Source of the DNA: JBFGCT01 sp041581055
GTDB lineage: Bacteria > Actinomycetota > Acidimicrobiia > Acidimicrobiales > Ilumatobacteraceae
NCBI GenBank assembly: GCA_041581055.1
Contig: JBFGCT010000042.1
Span: forward strand, 1 to 24,903
Direction: 5' to 3'
DNA length: 24,903 bases
How positions within the stretch are numbered: position 1 is the stretch's first letter; every line of letters starts with the position of its first letter. Under the pieces are notes generated by a model. It saw nothing but the letters and a program-made list of their open reading frames with translations. It had not been told where the DNA came from and did no database searches. A program made the translations under genes and the position numbers. This document shows, piece by piece, positions 8,301-19,923 of this stretch.

Positions 8301-9531
8301 TGTCGCCGCGCCGCTCGGGGCGGACGATCCTGGCCTCCTCGAGTGCGGGGAGCCGCTCGGCGAGCTCGGGGCGCATCTTCTCGTCGACGTCGACCGGCCG
8401 GCGCCGACCGTCGCTCCGTATCAGCTCCTCCTCGCAGAACGTGCGGACCGTTCGCCGGTCGCGACGCCGCTTCACCTTCTTCACGACTTCGGCGTACGTC
8501 GCCTTGAGGATGGCCCGTGCGCTCGCCTCGCCCGTCACGTCGTCGATACTCAGGACCACCTCGCCCGGCTCCTCCGTCTGCCTCGCGCGGACCTTCTCGT
8601 TCTCGAGGTGGTGACACACCAGCTGGAGCTGGTACGCCTCGACCGCCGCGTCATCCGTGTAGACCGTGTCCTGCCGCCGTGGTGTCTCCGGGCGCGCCTT
8701 CAGGTCGGCGAGGATCTTCTGCACCGCCGAGTCGTCGTACCGGAACGGACGCGTCCGGAGCTCCGGGTGGTCGACCCGCGCGGGGTCCCGGATCGCCTCT
8801 CGTGCGGCCGACTCCCGGAGCGGCTCCAGCCGCCACCGGTTGGCGAGGATCTGCGGCACCTGCCGGGAGAACGACTCCAACGAGCCGAGGTAGTCCTCGC
8901 GGAGCGCGATCACGATCTTGACCGACCCCGGGGTCGGAGCCGACGCGTCGACGTCCTCCGTGTTCCCCCGGACGACCGGCGACCCACGGACGACACCCGC
9001 GAACTCGTCGACGAAGTCGACGCGCTGGGACGCGGACCACAGTGTGAAGAGCTCCTCGAACTGGTCGAAGATCAGCACCGGGAGGAGGAAGCGCTGGCGC
9101 TCGCGATGCCAGATCTCGAGCTGTGCCATGAGACTCGGGAAGTCCTGCGCGGCCTTCAGCCGCTCGCGGAGCGTTCCGCTGCCGTGCGCGTCGTCGATGA
9201 GCACGTCGACGCGTCGATCGCGGTCGGACGCTTCGAGCGCGTCCCGGATCACGTCGAACGGGCGAGCACCCGGCGAGCTCGGCTCGCTCAACCTGATGAC
9301 GACCGGCCACAGGTCGTTGCTGCGGAGCCGGGGAATCACGCCGGCCTGGAGGAGCGACGTCTTGCCGACGCCGGACCGGGCGTAGAGGACGAACAGGTTG
9401 TGGCTGAGGATCGAGTGCACGACCTCGTCGATCTCGGTCTCCCGTCCGCAGAACAAGCGGGTGCTGAGCTCGTCGTCATCGAAGGGGAACGAGCCCGGGT
9501 AACGGAGCCTGCCGGGCGGGGCCTCGGTCAT
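5308..9531 (-). CDS. Transmembrane STAND NTPase with nine extracellular PPC-like beta repeats
   Basis: This 1407-residue protein has three parts. Residues 1-440 form an nSTAND1-type NTPase. Walker A is ARSGVGKTS (51-59), and Walker B is LIFDQFEELF (153-162). A sensor arginine lies in IALREDY (208-214), and the winged-helix end carries YELSHDSLIEPV (414-425). A basic stretch then leads into one membrane helix (about 443-461), which by the positive-inside rule places the NTPase in the cytoplasm. Residues 484-1405 form nine tandem domains of about 100 residues. Approximate boundaries are 484, 581, 684, 812, 913, 984, 1085, 1191 and 1297. Most end in a recurrent G-x-Y/H-x-V-x-V-x-G...G-x-Y-x-L pattern typical of bacterial pre-peptidase C-terminal (PPC) beta-sandwiches; the fifth is short and degenerate. 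The ATG overlaps the TGA of the SIR2-TIR gene by one base (TGATG), implying translational coupling. Family knowledge says STAND proteins are ATP-dependent switches that oligomerise on ligand sensing. I infer an outside-in sensor for the upstream NADase-like effector. Confidence 0.85.
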   Translation of the reverse strand: MTEAPPGRLRYPGSFPFDDDELSTRLFCGRETEIDEVVHSILSHNLFVLYARSGVGKTSLLQAGVIPRLRSNDLWPVVIRLSEPSSPGARPFDVIRDALEASDRDRRVDVLIDDAHGSGTLRERLKAAQDFPSLMAQLEIWHRERQRFLLPVLIFDQFEELFTLWSASQRVDFVDEFAGVVRGSPVVRGNTEDVDASAPTPGSVKIVIALREDYLGSLESFSRQVPQILANRWRLEPLRESAAREAIRDPARVDHPELRTRPFRYDDSAVQKILADLKARPETPRRQDTVYTDDAAVEAYQLQLVCHHLENEKVRARQTEEPGEVVLSIDDVTGEASARAILKATYAEVVKKVKRRRDRRTVRTFCEEELIRSDGRRRPVDVDEKMRPELAERLPALEEARIVRPERRGDIYIYELSHDSLIEPVLEYKRERDDRVRQLRNRVFAFATVVFLLAGAALFVRAITTGDGGSAPAAEAAPPPTPISVGDVERGNVTDPTDVAEFSYTAAGAEVLALSLVSDDGAASFEVEVRDEGQTIAQGSSWTGEETGVIPAILPQGGDYLIRVRSTSGTGTFSLGVDDVDTRALTDDRVIEGELEGAADLAAVRFEPEAGSVITARLSPARGFDGVLEVGRAGDAARTSRDRAGVGKTEVLTEQLDVAGSHVVLIRGADDTFGAYSLLVEVSEPIEAGRPTGDRRLSAEGAVDVYTISADGSPPVAGAASGGGTGSAARDGDDGTPAVASLVLDSLGALDGTLDVVELATGKSVARADRTGAGDPESLTVVLDPSPGPYLVQVEGADGTLGDYRLAYEVDAALPIPAGEQRLEPTGAAHHHVFEGEAGEVVRLAVSGEIDAVVELVAPDGSRVAAAAADAAGPGGTEVVAWVLPGTGTHVVRVTDFGGAGGSYALDLATVEVTDLSGGGGTMFALDGFGGEVVTVVAADRPVVIVGPAGDRVADVPAGESQVTILPADGASMALVGAEPDSVEPLEPGRAVTRALAEADADVFFTFPGSTDELVTLTMEMLTPELDGAFEVVDPKGDRLVRVDARATDVTETTPLVLPTGGTYVVRVEGSTAAGRFTLRLAEVVDEVIKVGVDAGGAVGSPHEVDAYRFAGRAGDVMAFEVAPDPAGLDAVVSVFGDDGELLEGAESNNAEDGGTERLTVVVPVDGSYRVLVRGFGRSEGTYRLSWSRLEVRELEVGAAPERYDLADGSQIDAYSFFGRAEQQVRVRLDTALDGTAGYPGRFRVFDPEGFELASLTDDEDVDNDLMTLILQQGGVHTVLVGGPFGSGPYALAIERTAFVPLERGVAFTDRIDDRREADEFSFEGTRGETVLIELIPTDISAAGFRGILDIIEPGGGTGVIRSIPADPGPSVGTFYVLDRDGPNYLRVRAQGASIGGYTIEVSTATD
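8149..8205 (-). other. Single transmembrane helix of the STAND protein
   Basis: Residues about 443-461 are uniformly hydrophobic. The preceding segment (428-442) is dense in Arg and Lys, and an acidic, Gly/Ala/Pro-rich linker follows (462-483). This divides the protein into an inside NTPase and an outside repeat array. Confidence 0.8.
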
Positions 9532-10931
9532 CAGCCCGCCGACACGGACGTGCCGTCTCCCGCCAGGACCCGAAGGAGCTTCGCGAAGCCCTCACGTTCG
9601 TTCAGCGAGACCCGATGTTTGTCCTTGAACTCCGGGTCGGGCCGGCGCTCCGCCTCCTCGTCGATCAGTACGGGGATGATGAACGCGGTGCCCGTCGGCA
9701 AGTGGGACTTCCGATCGAGCGCCAGTTCGATCTCGCGGTTGAAGAAGCGCTTATCTTCGCGCCTGCGCGCCTCGAGGAAGGCGGCACTCTCGATGACGAG
9801 GAAGTAGCTCACCAGTTCCTCGTCGCCGATGGCGCTCTCGATCTCCAGCCTCCAAGCGGCACCTGGCGAGAGGTCGCTCTCGTCGAACCAGATGTTGAGA
9901 CCCTGCCTGCGCAGCCGACGGGCGAGGGCGCGGACTTGATCCTTGTCCTCGTTCGCGTGGCACAGGAACACGCGCGGCTCCTCGCTGGGATCGAAGAACG
10001 GCACTCGGTCGCCGAGGTGCTCGCCCACCTCCCCGGGCGCGTCACCGCCGGCCGCGTCACCGCCGGCGGCGTCGCCGCCGGTGATGTCCTCGACGAGCCC
10101 GTGGACGAACTCCGCACCTTTCGACACGAAGAGCCGGATCTGCAGGCCTTCCCCGTAGAAGGTCTGCGTGCCCGGGTCGTAGTCCTTGATCTCCTGCGCG
10201 TACGAGATCTGCGGCTTGCCACCGTCGTTGAGCACGTGCATCAGCACCCGGAGCTGGAAGCGGTGGAGCTGGAAGCCGAGGAACACGACGGCCTGCTTCG
10301 GGTCGTGGAGGGTGCTCGTCAGCTTGCTTGGGAGCTTCGGGTCGCCCTTGACGACCGACACCAGCCCGTCGACGAGGTCGGAGTCGGTGAGCACGAGCGA
10401 CTCGGGGCGCTCGAACGAGCCGCTGAGGTGGTACAGGAGCGGTCGGTCGCGCGCCGTCTCCGGCTGCCACTCCGTGGGGAACTGCGCCGCGTCGGCGCCG
10501 TGGTGGTACGCCATCACGGTGAACTCGGGTTCCAGGACCTGCTCCACCGGCAGGCCCGGCACCGTGTTGACGACGAGACCGACGCCGAGCTGCTTCAGCG
10601 CGTCGAGCGTCGGATCGCCACGCAGGTCGGCGTACTCGTCGTAGAAGATGCCGACGAGCTCGAGCAGGTTCTGGCGGTTTGTGCGCCGCTCGATGACCTC
10701 GGCCACCGCCGACGTCGGGAACATCCGCAGATCCTCGGAGTGCTTCTCCTCCCACTCGTCGGCGAGGAAATCACGCAGCGCGTCGAGGACCGGCGTGCGA
10801 ACGCGAGTCCCCGGTGTGGTCACCGTCACCGCGTCGGGCCCGAGCATCACCGCCAGACGACCGTTGCGGATCGACCTGATCAGCTTCTGGCGCTGAACAT
10901 ACGCCGGCCCGGGGAGGTCGCGGGTCGCCAC
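9531..10931 (-). CDS. SIR2-like domain fused to a C-terminal TIR domain
   Basis: The 466-residue protein has a SIR2-like N-terminal half and a TIR C-terminal half. SIR2-like landmarks are AVMLGPDAVTV (27-37, in place of G-A-G-x-S), a helical insert, LVVNTVPGLPVEQVLE (119-134, the T-x-N strand with Asn122), YHLSGSFERPESLVLTDSDL (167-186) and VVFLGFQLHRF (215-225). The His of the usual H-G motif appears to be replaced by Ser170, so deacetylase or NADase activity of this half is uncertain. A GGDAA-type linker (285-300) follows. The TIR domain (about 319-425) has VFLCHANEDK (321-330), the BB-loop-like DESDLSPGAAW (350-360) and Glu400 in FFNREIELAL at the catalytic position. TIR domains commonly cleave NAD+. 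The start is a GTG, 6 nt after the stop of the small membrane protein. The stop overlaps the STAND gene start. I infer a cytoplasmic effector controlled by the STAND protein. Confidence 0.82.
   Translation of the reverse strand: MATRDLPGPAYVQRQKLIRSIRNGRLAVMLGPDAVTVTTPGTRVRTPVLDALRDFLADEWEEKHSEDLRMFPTSAVAEVIERRTNRQNLLELVGIFYDEYADLRGDPTLDALKQLGVGLVVNTVPGLPVEQVLEPEFTVMAYHHGADAAQFPTEWQPETARDRPLLYHLSGSFERPESLVLTDSDLVDGLVSVVKGDPKLPSKLTSTLHDPKQAVVFLGFQLHRFQLRVLMHVLNDGGKPQISYAQEIKDYDPGTQTFYGEGLQIRLFVSKGAEFVHGLVEDITGGDAAGGDAAGGDAPGEVGEHLGDRVPFFDPSEEPRVFLCHANEDKDQVRALARRLRRQGLNIWFDESDLSPGAAWRLEIESAIGDEELVSYFLVIESAAFLEARRREDKRFFNREIELALDRKSHLPTGTAFIIPVLIDEEAERRPDPEFKDKHRVSLNEREGFAKLLRVLAGDGTSVSAG
10034..10079 (-). 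repeat. Low-complexity Gly-Gly-Asp-Ala-Ala linker repeat
   Basis: Three imperfect 15-bp units encode the GGDAA/GGDAP linker (residues 285-300) between the SIR2-like and TIR halves. The repeat units are whole codons, so length changes would keep the frame and only alter linker length. Confidence 0.6.
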
Positions 10932-10937
10932 CGTCGA

Positions 10938-11351
10938 TCACCCGCTCCCCTCGTCGGTCGCCGGGACGTGGTCCTCGCGGCGCCGGACGGCGACCAGGAC
11001 GATCAGGCCGACCGTGACGAACAGCACGCTGACGCGCAGCACCCCGTACGTCCCGGAGGCACCGGCGGCGACGAGCGTCGGCGTCGCCTGGGGCGGTGTG
11101 GTGCGGGGCAACCCCGGGGGCCCTGAGGTCGGTGCAATTACGAGGAGCGTCGTCGTCGGCATCGAGGGCTGGACCGTCGGCGTCGGCACGGGTGTCGGGC
11201 CAATCGGGTAGATCGGGCAGTCGTCCGGCGTGTTGTCGGCCTCGGCGCATTCCTCCGGGGTCGGCCCGACGACTGCCGCGGCCGGGACGGCCATCACCAA
11301 CGCTGCCGCTCCGAACAGCGCAACCATGAAACCGACCACCGTCGTGCGCAC
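10938..11351 (-). CDS. Small secreted, C-terminally membrane-anchored protein, first gene of the STAND/TIR operon
   Basis: I do not recognise a family. The 137-residue product has a signal-peptide-like hydrophobic stretch (about 4-27, possible cleavage after VPAAA). A short segment with two cysteines follows (Cys35 and Cys45). Next is a Pro/Thr-rich spacer (48-95), then a C-terminal helix (about 103-122) and an RRR-plus-acidic tail. This predicts an extracytoplasmic stalk anchored in the membrane with a small cytoplasmic tail. A longer open frame starting at 11558 runs into the end of the EthA-like gene. The GTG at 11351 is better because AAAGGGGG lies 6 nt upstream and the signal peptide begins there. 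The next gene (SIR2-TIR) starts 6 nt after its stop. I infer a partner or sensor subunit of the membrane complex. Confidence 0.65.
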   Translation of the reverse strand: MRTTVVGFMVALFGAAALVMAVPAAAVVGPTPEECAEADNTPDDCPIYPIGPTPVPTPTVQPSMPTTTLLVIAPTSGPPGLPRTTPPQATPTLVAAGASGTYGVLRVSVLFVTVGLIVLVAVRRREDHVPATDEGSG

Positions 11352-11397
11352 GCCTGCCCCCTTTCCCCAACACGCCAGGCCCCTGCCGGCTTCGCTC

Positions 11398-11403
11398 ACC
11401 GTA
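11398..11403 (-). promoter_or_regulatory. Putative -10 element for the STAND/TIR operon
   Basis: TACGGT on the minus strand fits TAnnnT and would give a leader of about 40 nt carrying the strong Shine-Dalgarno sequence before the GTG at 11351. No convincing -35 hexamer is visible. Confidence 0.25.
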
Positions 11404-11499
11404 CCACCTCGGCCACGCTGGGAGATCGGGTGTCCGACGACGGCGGTGATGACCACGATCCAGTCGGTTGGCGCCGCGCGCCGTGGATTCTGTTCGAGA

Positions 11500-11522
11500 G
11501 ATGTTGCGCTCAGCGCAACATC
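11500..11522. promoter_or_regulatory. 23-bp perfect palindrome at the end of the EthA-like gene
   Basis: GATGTTGCGCT-C-AGCGCAACATC is perfectly symmetrical, with 11-base arms around one central base. It spans the TGA stop of the EthA-like gene and lies about 150 bp upstream of the first gene of the STAND/TIR operon. It could be a repressor operator (TetR-type sites have this form) or a 10-bp-stem terminator hairpin for the monooxygenase gene. No T-run follows on the minus strand, which slightly favours an operator. Confidence 0.5.
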
Positions 11523-13008
11523 AGACGGGGATTTCGGAGGGGGTCCGGTCGCGGGCATCGGTGAACTGCATGACGCCGTCGTCGAACGGGTCCTTGCGCA
11601 GCGCCTGCTTGTCGGCGCTGTGGATCTGCGGGTTGAGCCAGGGTGGCCGGTCGCCCTGCTTGGGCAGCATCGGCATCATCCGCTGCATGTACCCGGAGGT
11701 GAAGTGGCGGATGAACGGTCGCTCGGGCATGTCCCGATCCGACGGCCGCAGCCGGGGGGTGCACTGGTCCGCGCCGACGTCGGCCATGTGATTGAGCAGC
11801 CGGCAGACCCACTCGCAGGTGAGGTCGGCGCGCAGCGTCCACGAGGCGGCGATGTACCCGAACGACGACGCCATGTTCGGAACGTCGGAGTAGGCCACGC
11901 CCTTGTAGGTCCACGTCCGGGAGAAGTCGACCGGCTCTCCGTCGACGGTGACGGCCATGTCGCCGACGGTCACCAGGTTGAGGCCGGTCGCGGTGACGAT
12001 GACGTCGGCGTCCAGCTCGTCGCCCGATTCGAGCCGGATCCCGTTCTCGGTGAACGTGTCGACCTCGCCGTTGACGACCGACGCCGTGCCCGCCTTGATC
12101 GCGTCGAAGAAGTCGTTGTCCGGCACGAGGCACAACCGCTGGTCCCATGGGTCGTAGGTCGGGGTGAAGTGCTCCTCGACCTCCGCCGCCCCGAGTTGGT
12201 CGCGCACCAGCTTCAGCAGCTTTTCCTTCGCCTTGGCCGGGTCCTTGCGGATGCGCTTGTACATCCACTCCTGGAGGGCGGAGTTCTTGGCTCTGGTCAG
12301 CCGGTACGCCCACCGGCTCGGCAGGAGGCGGCGCAGCACGTCGGCGATCGGGTCGCGCGCCGGCCGCGAGACCATGTACGTCGGCGATCGCTGGAGCATC
12401 GTCACGTGCTCGGCGTCGGCGGCCAGCGCCGGGACCAGCGTGACCGCGGTCGCGCCGGAACCGATGACGACGATCCGCGTACCGGCGTGGTCGAAGTCGT
12501 CGGGCCACTCCTGGGGATGAACGATCTGCCCCCGGAACCGGTCCCGGCCCTCGAAGTCGGGGGTGTAGCCGCGCCGATAGCTGTAGTACCCCGAGCACAT
12601 GAACAAGAAGTTGCAGGTCAACGTGACCCGTTCGCCGCCCCGGTCGGCCTCGACCGTCCACCGGGCGCCGTCGCTCGACCAGCTGGCCGCGACGACGAGG
12701 TGGCCGAACCGGATGTGCTCGTCGATGCGGTATTCGGCGACGGTCTCGCGCAGGTACTCCATGATCGACGGGCCGTCGGCGATCGCTTTCGCGCCCGTCC
12801 ACGGCTTGAACCCGAACCCGAGCGTGTGCATGTCGCTGTCGGAACGGACGCCCGGGTAGCGGAACAGATCCCACGTGCCACCGAGGTCGTCGCGCCCCTC
12901 GAGGATCACGAAGGACCGGTCCGGGCACATCGTCTTGAGGTGGTAGGCGGCATCGATGCCAGAGATCCCGGCGCCCACCACCAGCACGTCGACGTGCTCT
13001 TCAGCCAT
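11521..13008 (-). CDS. ethA: EthA-like flavin-dependent Baeyer-Villiger monooxygenase
   Basis: The 495-residue FAD/NADPH enzyme closely resembles Mycobacterium tuberculosis EthA along its whole length (about 489 residues there, compared from memory). The first dinucleotide-binding loop is GAGISG (12-17), followed by GGTWDLFRYPGVRSDSDM (43-60), a hallmark of this family. The Baeyer-Villiger fingerprint FRGQIVHPQEWP is at 158-169. The second Rossmann loop is GSGATA (183-188), and TATGLNL follows later. Such enzymes insert oxygen next to ketones, and EthA also activates thioamide prodrugs; the native substrate is not known. Two AGGAG-type Shine-Dalgarno sequences precede the ATG, at 4 and 12 nt. 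No ethR-type regulator gene is adjacent, unlike the mycobacterial ethA-ethR locus. The gene diverges from the SGNH-hydrolase-like gene across 63 bases. Confidence 0.9.
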   Translation of the reverse strand: MAEEHVDVLVVGAGISGIDAAYHLKTMCPDRSFVILEGRDDLGGTWDLFRYPGVRSDSDMHTLGFGFKPWTGAKAIADGPSIMEYLRETVAEYRIDEHIRFGHLVVAASWSSDGARWTVEADRGGERVTLTCNFLFMCSGYYSYRRGYTPDFEGRDRFRGQIVHPQEWPDDFDHAGTRIVVIGSGATAVTLVPALAADAEHVTMLQRSPTYMVSRPARDPIADVLRRLLPSRWAYRLTRAKNSALQEWMYKRIRKDPAKAKEKLLKLVRDQLGAAEVEEHFTPTYDPWDQRLCLVPDNDFFDAIKAGTASVVNGEVDTFTENGIRLESGDELDADVIVTATGLNLVTVGDMAVTVDGEPVDFSRTWTYKGVAYSDVPNMASSFGYIAASWTLRADLTCEWVCRLLNHMADVGADQCTPRLRPSDRDMPERPFIRHFTSGYMQRMMPMLPKQGDRPPWLNPQIHSADKQALRKDPFDDGVMQFTDARDRTPSEIPV

Positions 13009-13055
13009 CTCGCTCCTGCTCCTCCTGCCGGCTGCCCCGGTGCCGGGGTCCGCCG

Positions 13056-13065
13056 AACCTAACCT
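13056..13065. promoter_or_regulatory. Overlapping back-to-back -10 elements between the EthA-like and SGNH genes
   Basis: On the minus strand TAGGTT (13056-13061) is a -10 candidate for the monooxygenase gene, with a leader of about 41 nt. On the plus strand TAACCT (13060-13065) lies 6 nt before the GTG at 13072 and would give a leaderless transcript. The two hexamers share the TA at 13060-13061, so both promoters probably cannot be occupied at once. Confidence 0.4.
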
Positions 13066-13071
13066 CCGAGC

Positions 13072-14046
<975 letters not shown>

Positions 14047-14819
14047 TCAGATCCGCGAGAGCTTGCGGCGGTTCTTGAACTTGGCCTTCAGGTAGTCCTG
14101 GTTCATGGTCGCGATGTTGTCGATCGAGATCTCCTTCGGGCACGCCGCCTCGCACTCGCCGTGGTTCGTGCACGAGCCGAAGTGCTCGTCCATCGTCTCG
14201 ACCATCGCCTCGGTCCGCTTGAAGCGCTCCGCCTGACCCTGCGGGAGCAGGTTGAGGTGCGCCAGCTTGGCGGAGGTGAACAAGCTCGCCGCGCCGTTGG
14301 GGCACGCCGCGACGCAGGCCCCGCACCCGATGCACGCCGCGGCGTCCATCGACGCGTCGGCGACCGGCTTGGGGATCGGGATCAGGTTGGCGTCCGGCGC
14401 GCCGCCGGTCGGAGCGGTGATGTACCCGCCGGCCTCGACGATCCGGTCGAACGGCCCCCGATCGACCATCAGGTCTTTGATGATCGGGAAGGCGGTCGCC
14501 CGGAACGGCTCGATCACGATCTCGTCGCCGCTGTCGAAGACGCGCATGTGAATCTGGCAGGTGGCCGCCCCCTTCGACGGGCCGTGGGCCCGGCCGTCGA
14601 TCATCAGCGAGCACGTGCCGCAGATCCCCTCCCGGCAGTCGTGGTCGAACACGACGGCTTCCTTGCCCTCCTCGATCAGGCGCTCGTTGAGGATGTCGAG
14701 CATCTCGAGGAACGAGGCCTCGTCGCTGATCTCGGGGACGTGGTGGGTCTCGAAGCGCCCCTGCGCGTCGGGCCCGGCCTGACGCCAGATCTTGAGGGTC
14801 AGGTTCGTGAGCGTCGGCA

Positions 14820-14820
<1 letters not shown>
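14047..14820 (-). CDS. sdhB: Succinate dehydrogenase iron-sulfur subunit
   Basis: The 257-residue subunit passes electrons from FAD to the quinone site in complex II. The 2Fe-2S ligands are Cys62, Cys67 and Cys70 in CREGICGTC, plus Cys88. The 4Fe-4S and 3Fe-4S ligands are in CIGCGACVAACP (163-174) and in CTNHGECEAACP (217-228). The sequence resembles the succinate dehydrogenase/fumarate reductase type found in Actinobacteria and Bacillus rather than the E. coli SdhB. The ATG overlaps the TAA of sdhA by one base (TAATG), so translation is coupled. It is the last gene of the sdhCAB operon and ends directly against the convergent SGNH gene. Confidence 0.93.
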
Positions 14821-16738
<1,918 letters not shown>

Positions 16739-16742
<4 letters not shown>

Positions 16743-17554
16743 GGTTGTGCCTCCACGTCGACGGGATGGGTCACAGCGGTCGGGTCGTACTCGATCACGC
16801 CGGCCAGGACGGCGACCGGGAACGAGATGTTGCCGGCGACGATGGCGCCGGCGACGCCGTACGCGAGGTACCGCCGCCATTCGTTGAACCGGGGGTTGTT
16901 CCAGCCCATCGACTGGAACAGCGACCAGGTGCCGTGGAACAGGTGCACGCCGAGGGCGAGGTTGGCGACGACGTACAGCGCGGCCACCGGCACCCGGGAC
17001 AACGACGCGTCGAGGTTGCGGTACACCGCGCCGCGCACGAAGTCGGGGTTGGCGAAGCCCCAGGTGAGATCGGCCAGGTGCCACAGGATGAAGAGGGCGG
17101 CGATGATCCCGGTCCAGCGCATCGTGCGGCTGGCGAAGCTGGCGACCTGGTAGTCGCGGGGCGATTGGTACTTCACCGCCCGGGCGTGGCGGTTGAGGAT
17201 CGTCAGCCCGTACGCCGCGTGGATGTGCAGCAGGACGGCGCCGATCAGGACGAGCCGGAGCAGCCACAACGTGATCGTCCGCGGGAGGATCGGCACGAGC
17301 AGGTCGCGCAGGAACTCGCCGTACACGTCGATGTCGTAGATCCGCTCGCCGCCCTCGTTGATCACGCCGAGGTAGACCTTGAGATTGCCGATCATGTGCG
17401 TGAGCACGAAGCCGATGCCGATCAGCCCGGTGATCGCCATCACGTACTTCTTGCCGACGGCGGTGGCGTAGAGGTCGAGCAGGAACGGTTTCCGCTTGCC
17501 CGGGGACGTGACCGCCGTTCCGGAGACCGGGCCGCGGGACAACGCTTGTGCCAT
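16739..17554 (-). CDS. sdhC: Succinate dehydrogenase cytochrome b subunit, B-type fused anchor
   Basis: The 271-residue membrane anchor belongs to the cytochrome b558 family, in which one polypeptide with five helices replaces separate SdhC and SdhD. Hydrophobic helices lie near 37-57, 95-118, 145-165, 187-207 and 232-253. Candidate haem-ligand histidines are His53 (LTHMIGN), His110/112 (LLHIH), His159 (LWHLAD) and His204/207 (GVHLFHG). No sdhD is present, consistent with this type. The ATG at 17554 is preceded by TAGCGT at 7 nt, indicating leaderless transcription; the open frame continues 34 codons upstream but into promoter sequence. It is the first gene of the operon. Confidence 0.9.
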
Positions 17555-17561
17555 GACGGGG

Positions 17562-17567
17562 ACGCTA
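17562..17567 (-). promoter_or_regulatory. Putative -10 element of the sdhCAB operon (leaderless)
   Basis: TAGCGT on the minus strand is 7 nt before the sdhC ATG. The divergent region behind it also holds GTCAC repeats (17603-17616) and a 12-bp palindrome. Confidence 0.42.
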
Positions 17568-17622
17568 CCGCGCGCCGATGTCACGCTGCCCAATCCCGCG
17601 CGGTCACGATCGTCACATCCGA

Positions 17623-17649
17623 CCGGTCGACCGGATTCGGACGTAACCT
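17623..17649 (+). promoter_or_regulatory. Palindrome and -10 candidate upstream of hppA
   Basis: CCGGTCGACCGG (17623-17634) is a perfect 12-bp palindrome. It lies 9 nt before TAACCT (17644-17649), a TAnnnT -10 candidate for hppA that would leave a leader of about 80 nt. The palindrome falls between the sdhC and hppA promoters and could be an operator. A TTGACA at 17696-17701 has no matching -10 downstream. Confidence 0.3.
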
Positions 17650-17733
17650 GCCGCACCGACCATCATGGTCCGGTCCCGGCAAGGTGTCCGGGACGTTGAC
17701 ATCGTCGTCAATCGCCCAGGAGGCCTGAACACC

Positions 17734-19821
<2,088 letters not shown>

Positions 19822-19826
19822 TCGAT

Positions 19827-19913
19827 CGCCCGCCGGCGTGGTCAGTCGGGCGGACGTGTCGCCGGAACGCGCCCGATGGGATGCCCTCGGCGTCGAAGCG
19901 CCCCTTCCGGGGC
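19827..19913. terminator. Weak hairpins between convergent hppA and the DUF3097 gene
   Basis: The 102-base gap holds two possible stems: CGCCCG/CGGGCG (19827-19832 with 19847-19852) and GCCCC-TTCC-GGGGC (19900-19913). Neither has a T-run. They are the only terminator candidates for this convergent pair. Confidence 0.25.
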
Positions 19914-19923
19914 CATCGCGCGA

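Noticed and set aside
10938..11110. LPRTT in the small membrane protein as a sortase LPXTG signal
   Set aside because: The fifth residue is Thr, the motif is about 20 residues before the membrane helix, and the tail after the helix is longer than in sortase substrates.
5308..11351. STAND/TIR operon as part of a prophage or other mobile element
   Set aside because: No integrase, transposase, phage gene, tRNA or attachment repeat is visible, and its composition does not obviously differ from its neighbours.
17696..17701. TTGACA as the -35 of the hppA promoter
   Set aside because: The bases 17 nt downstream are the Shine-Dalgarno sequence and no -10 hexamer fits before the GTG.
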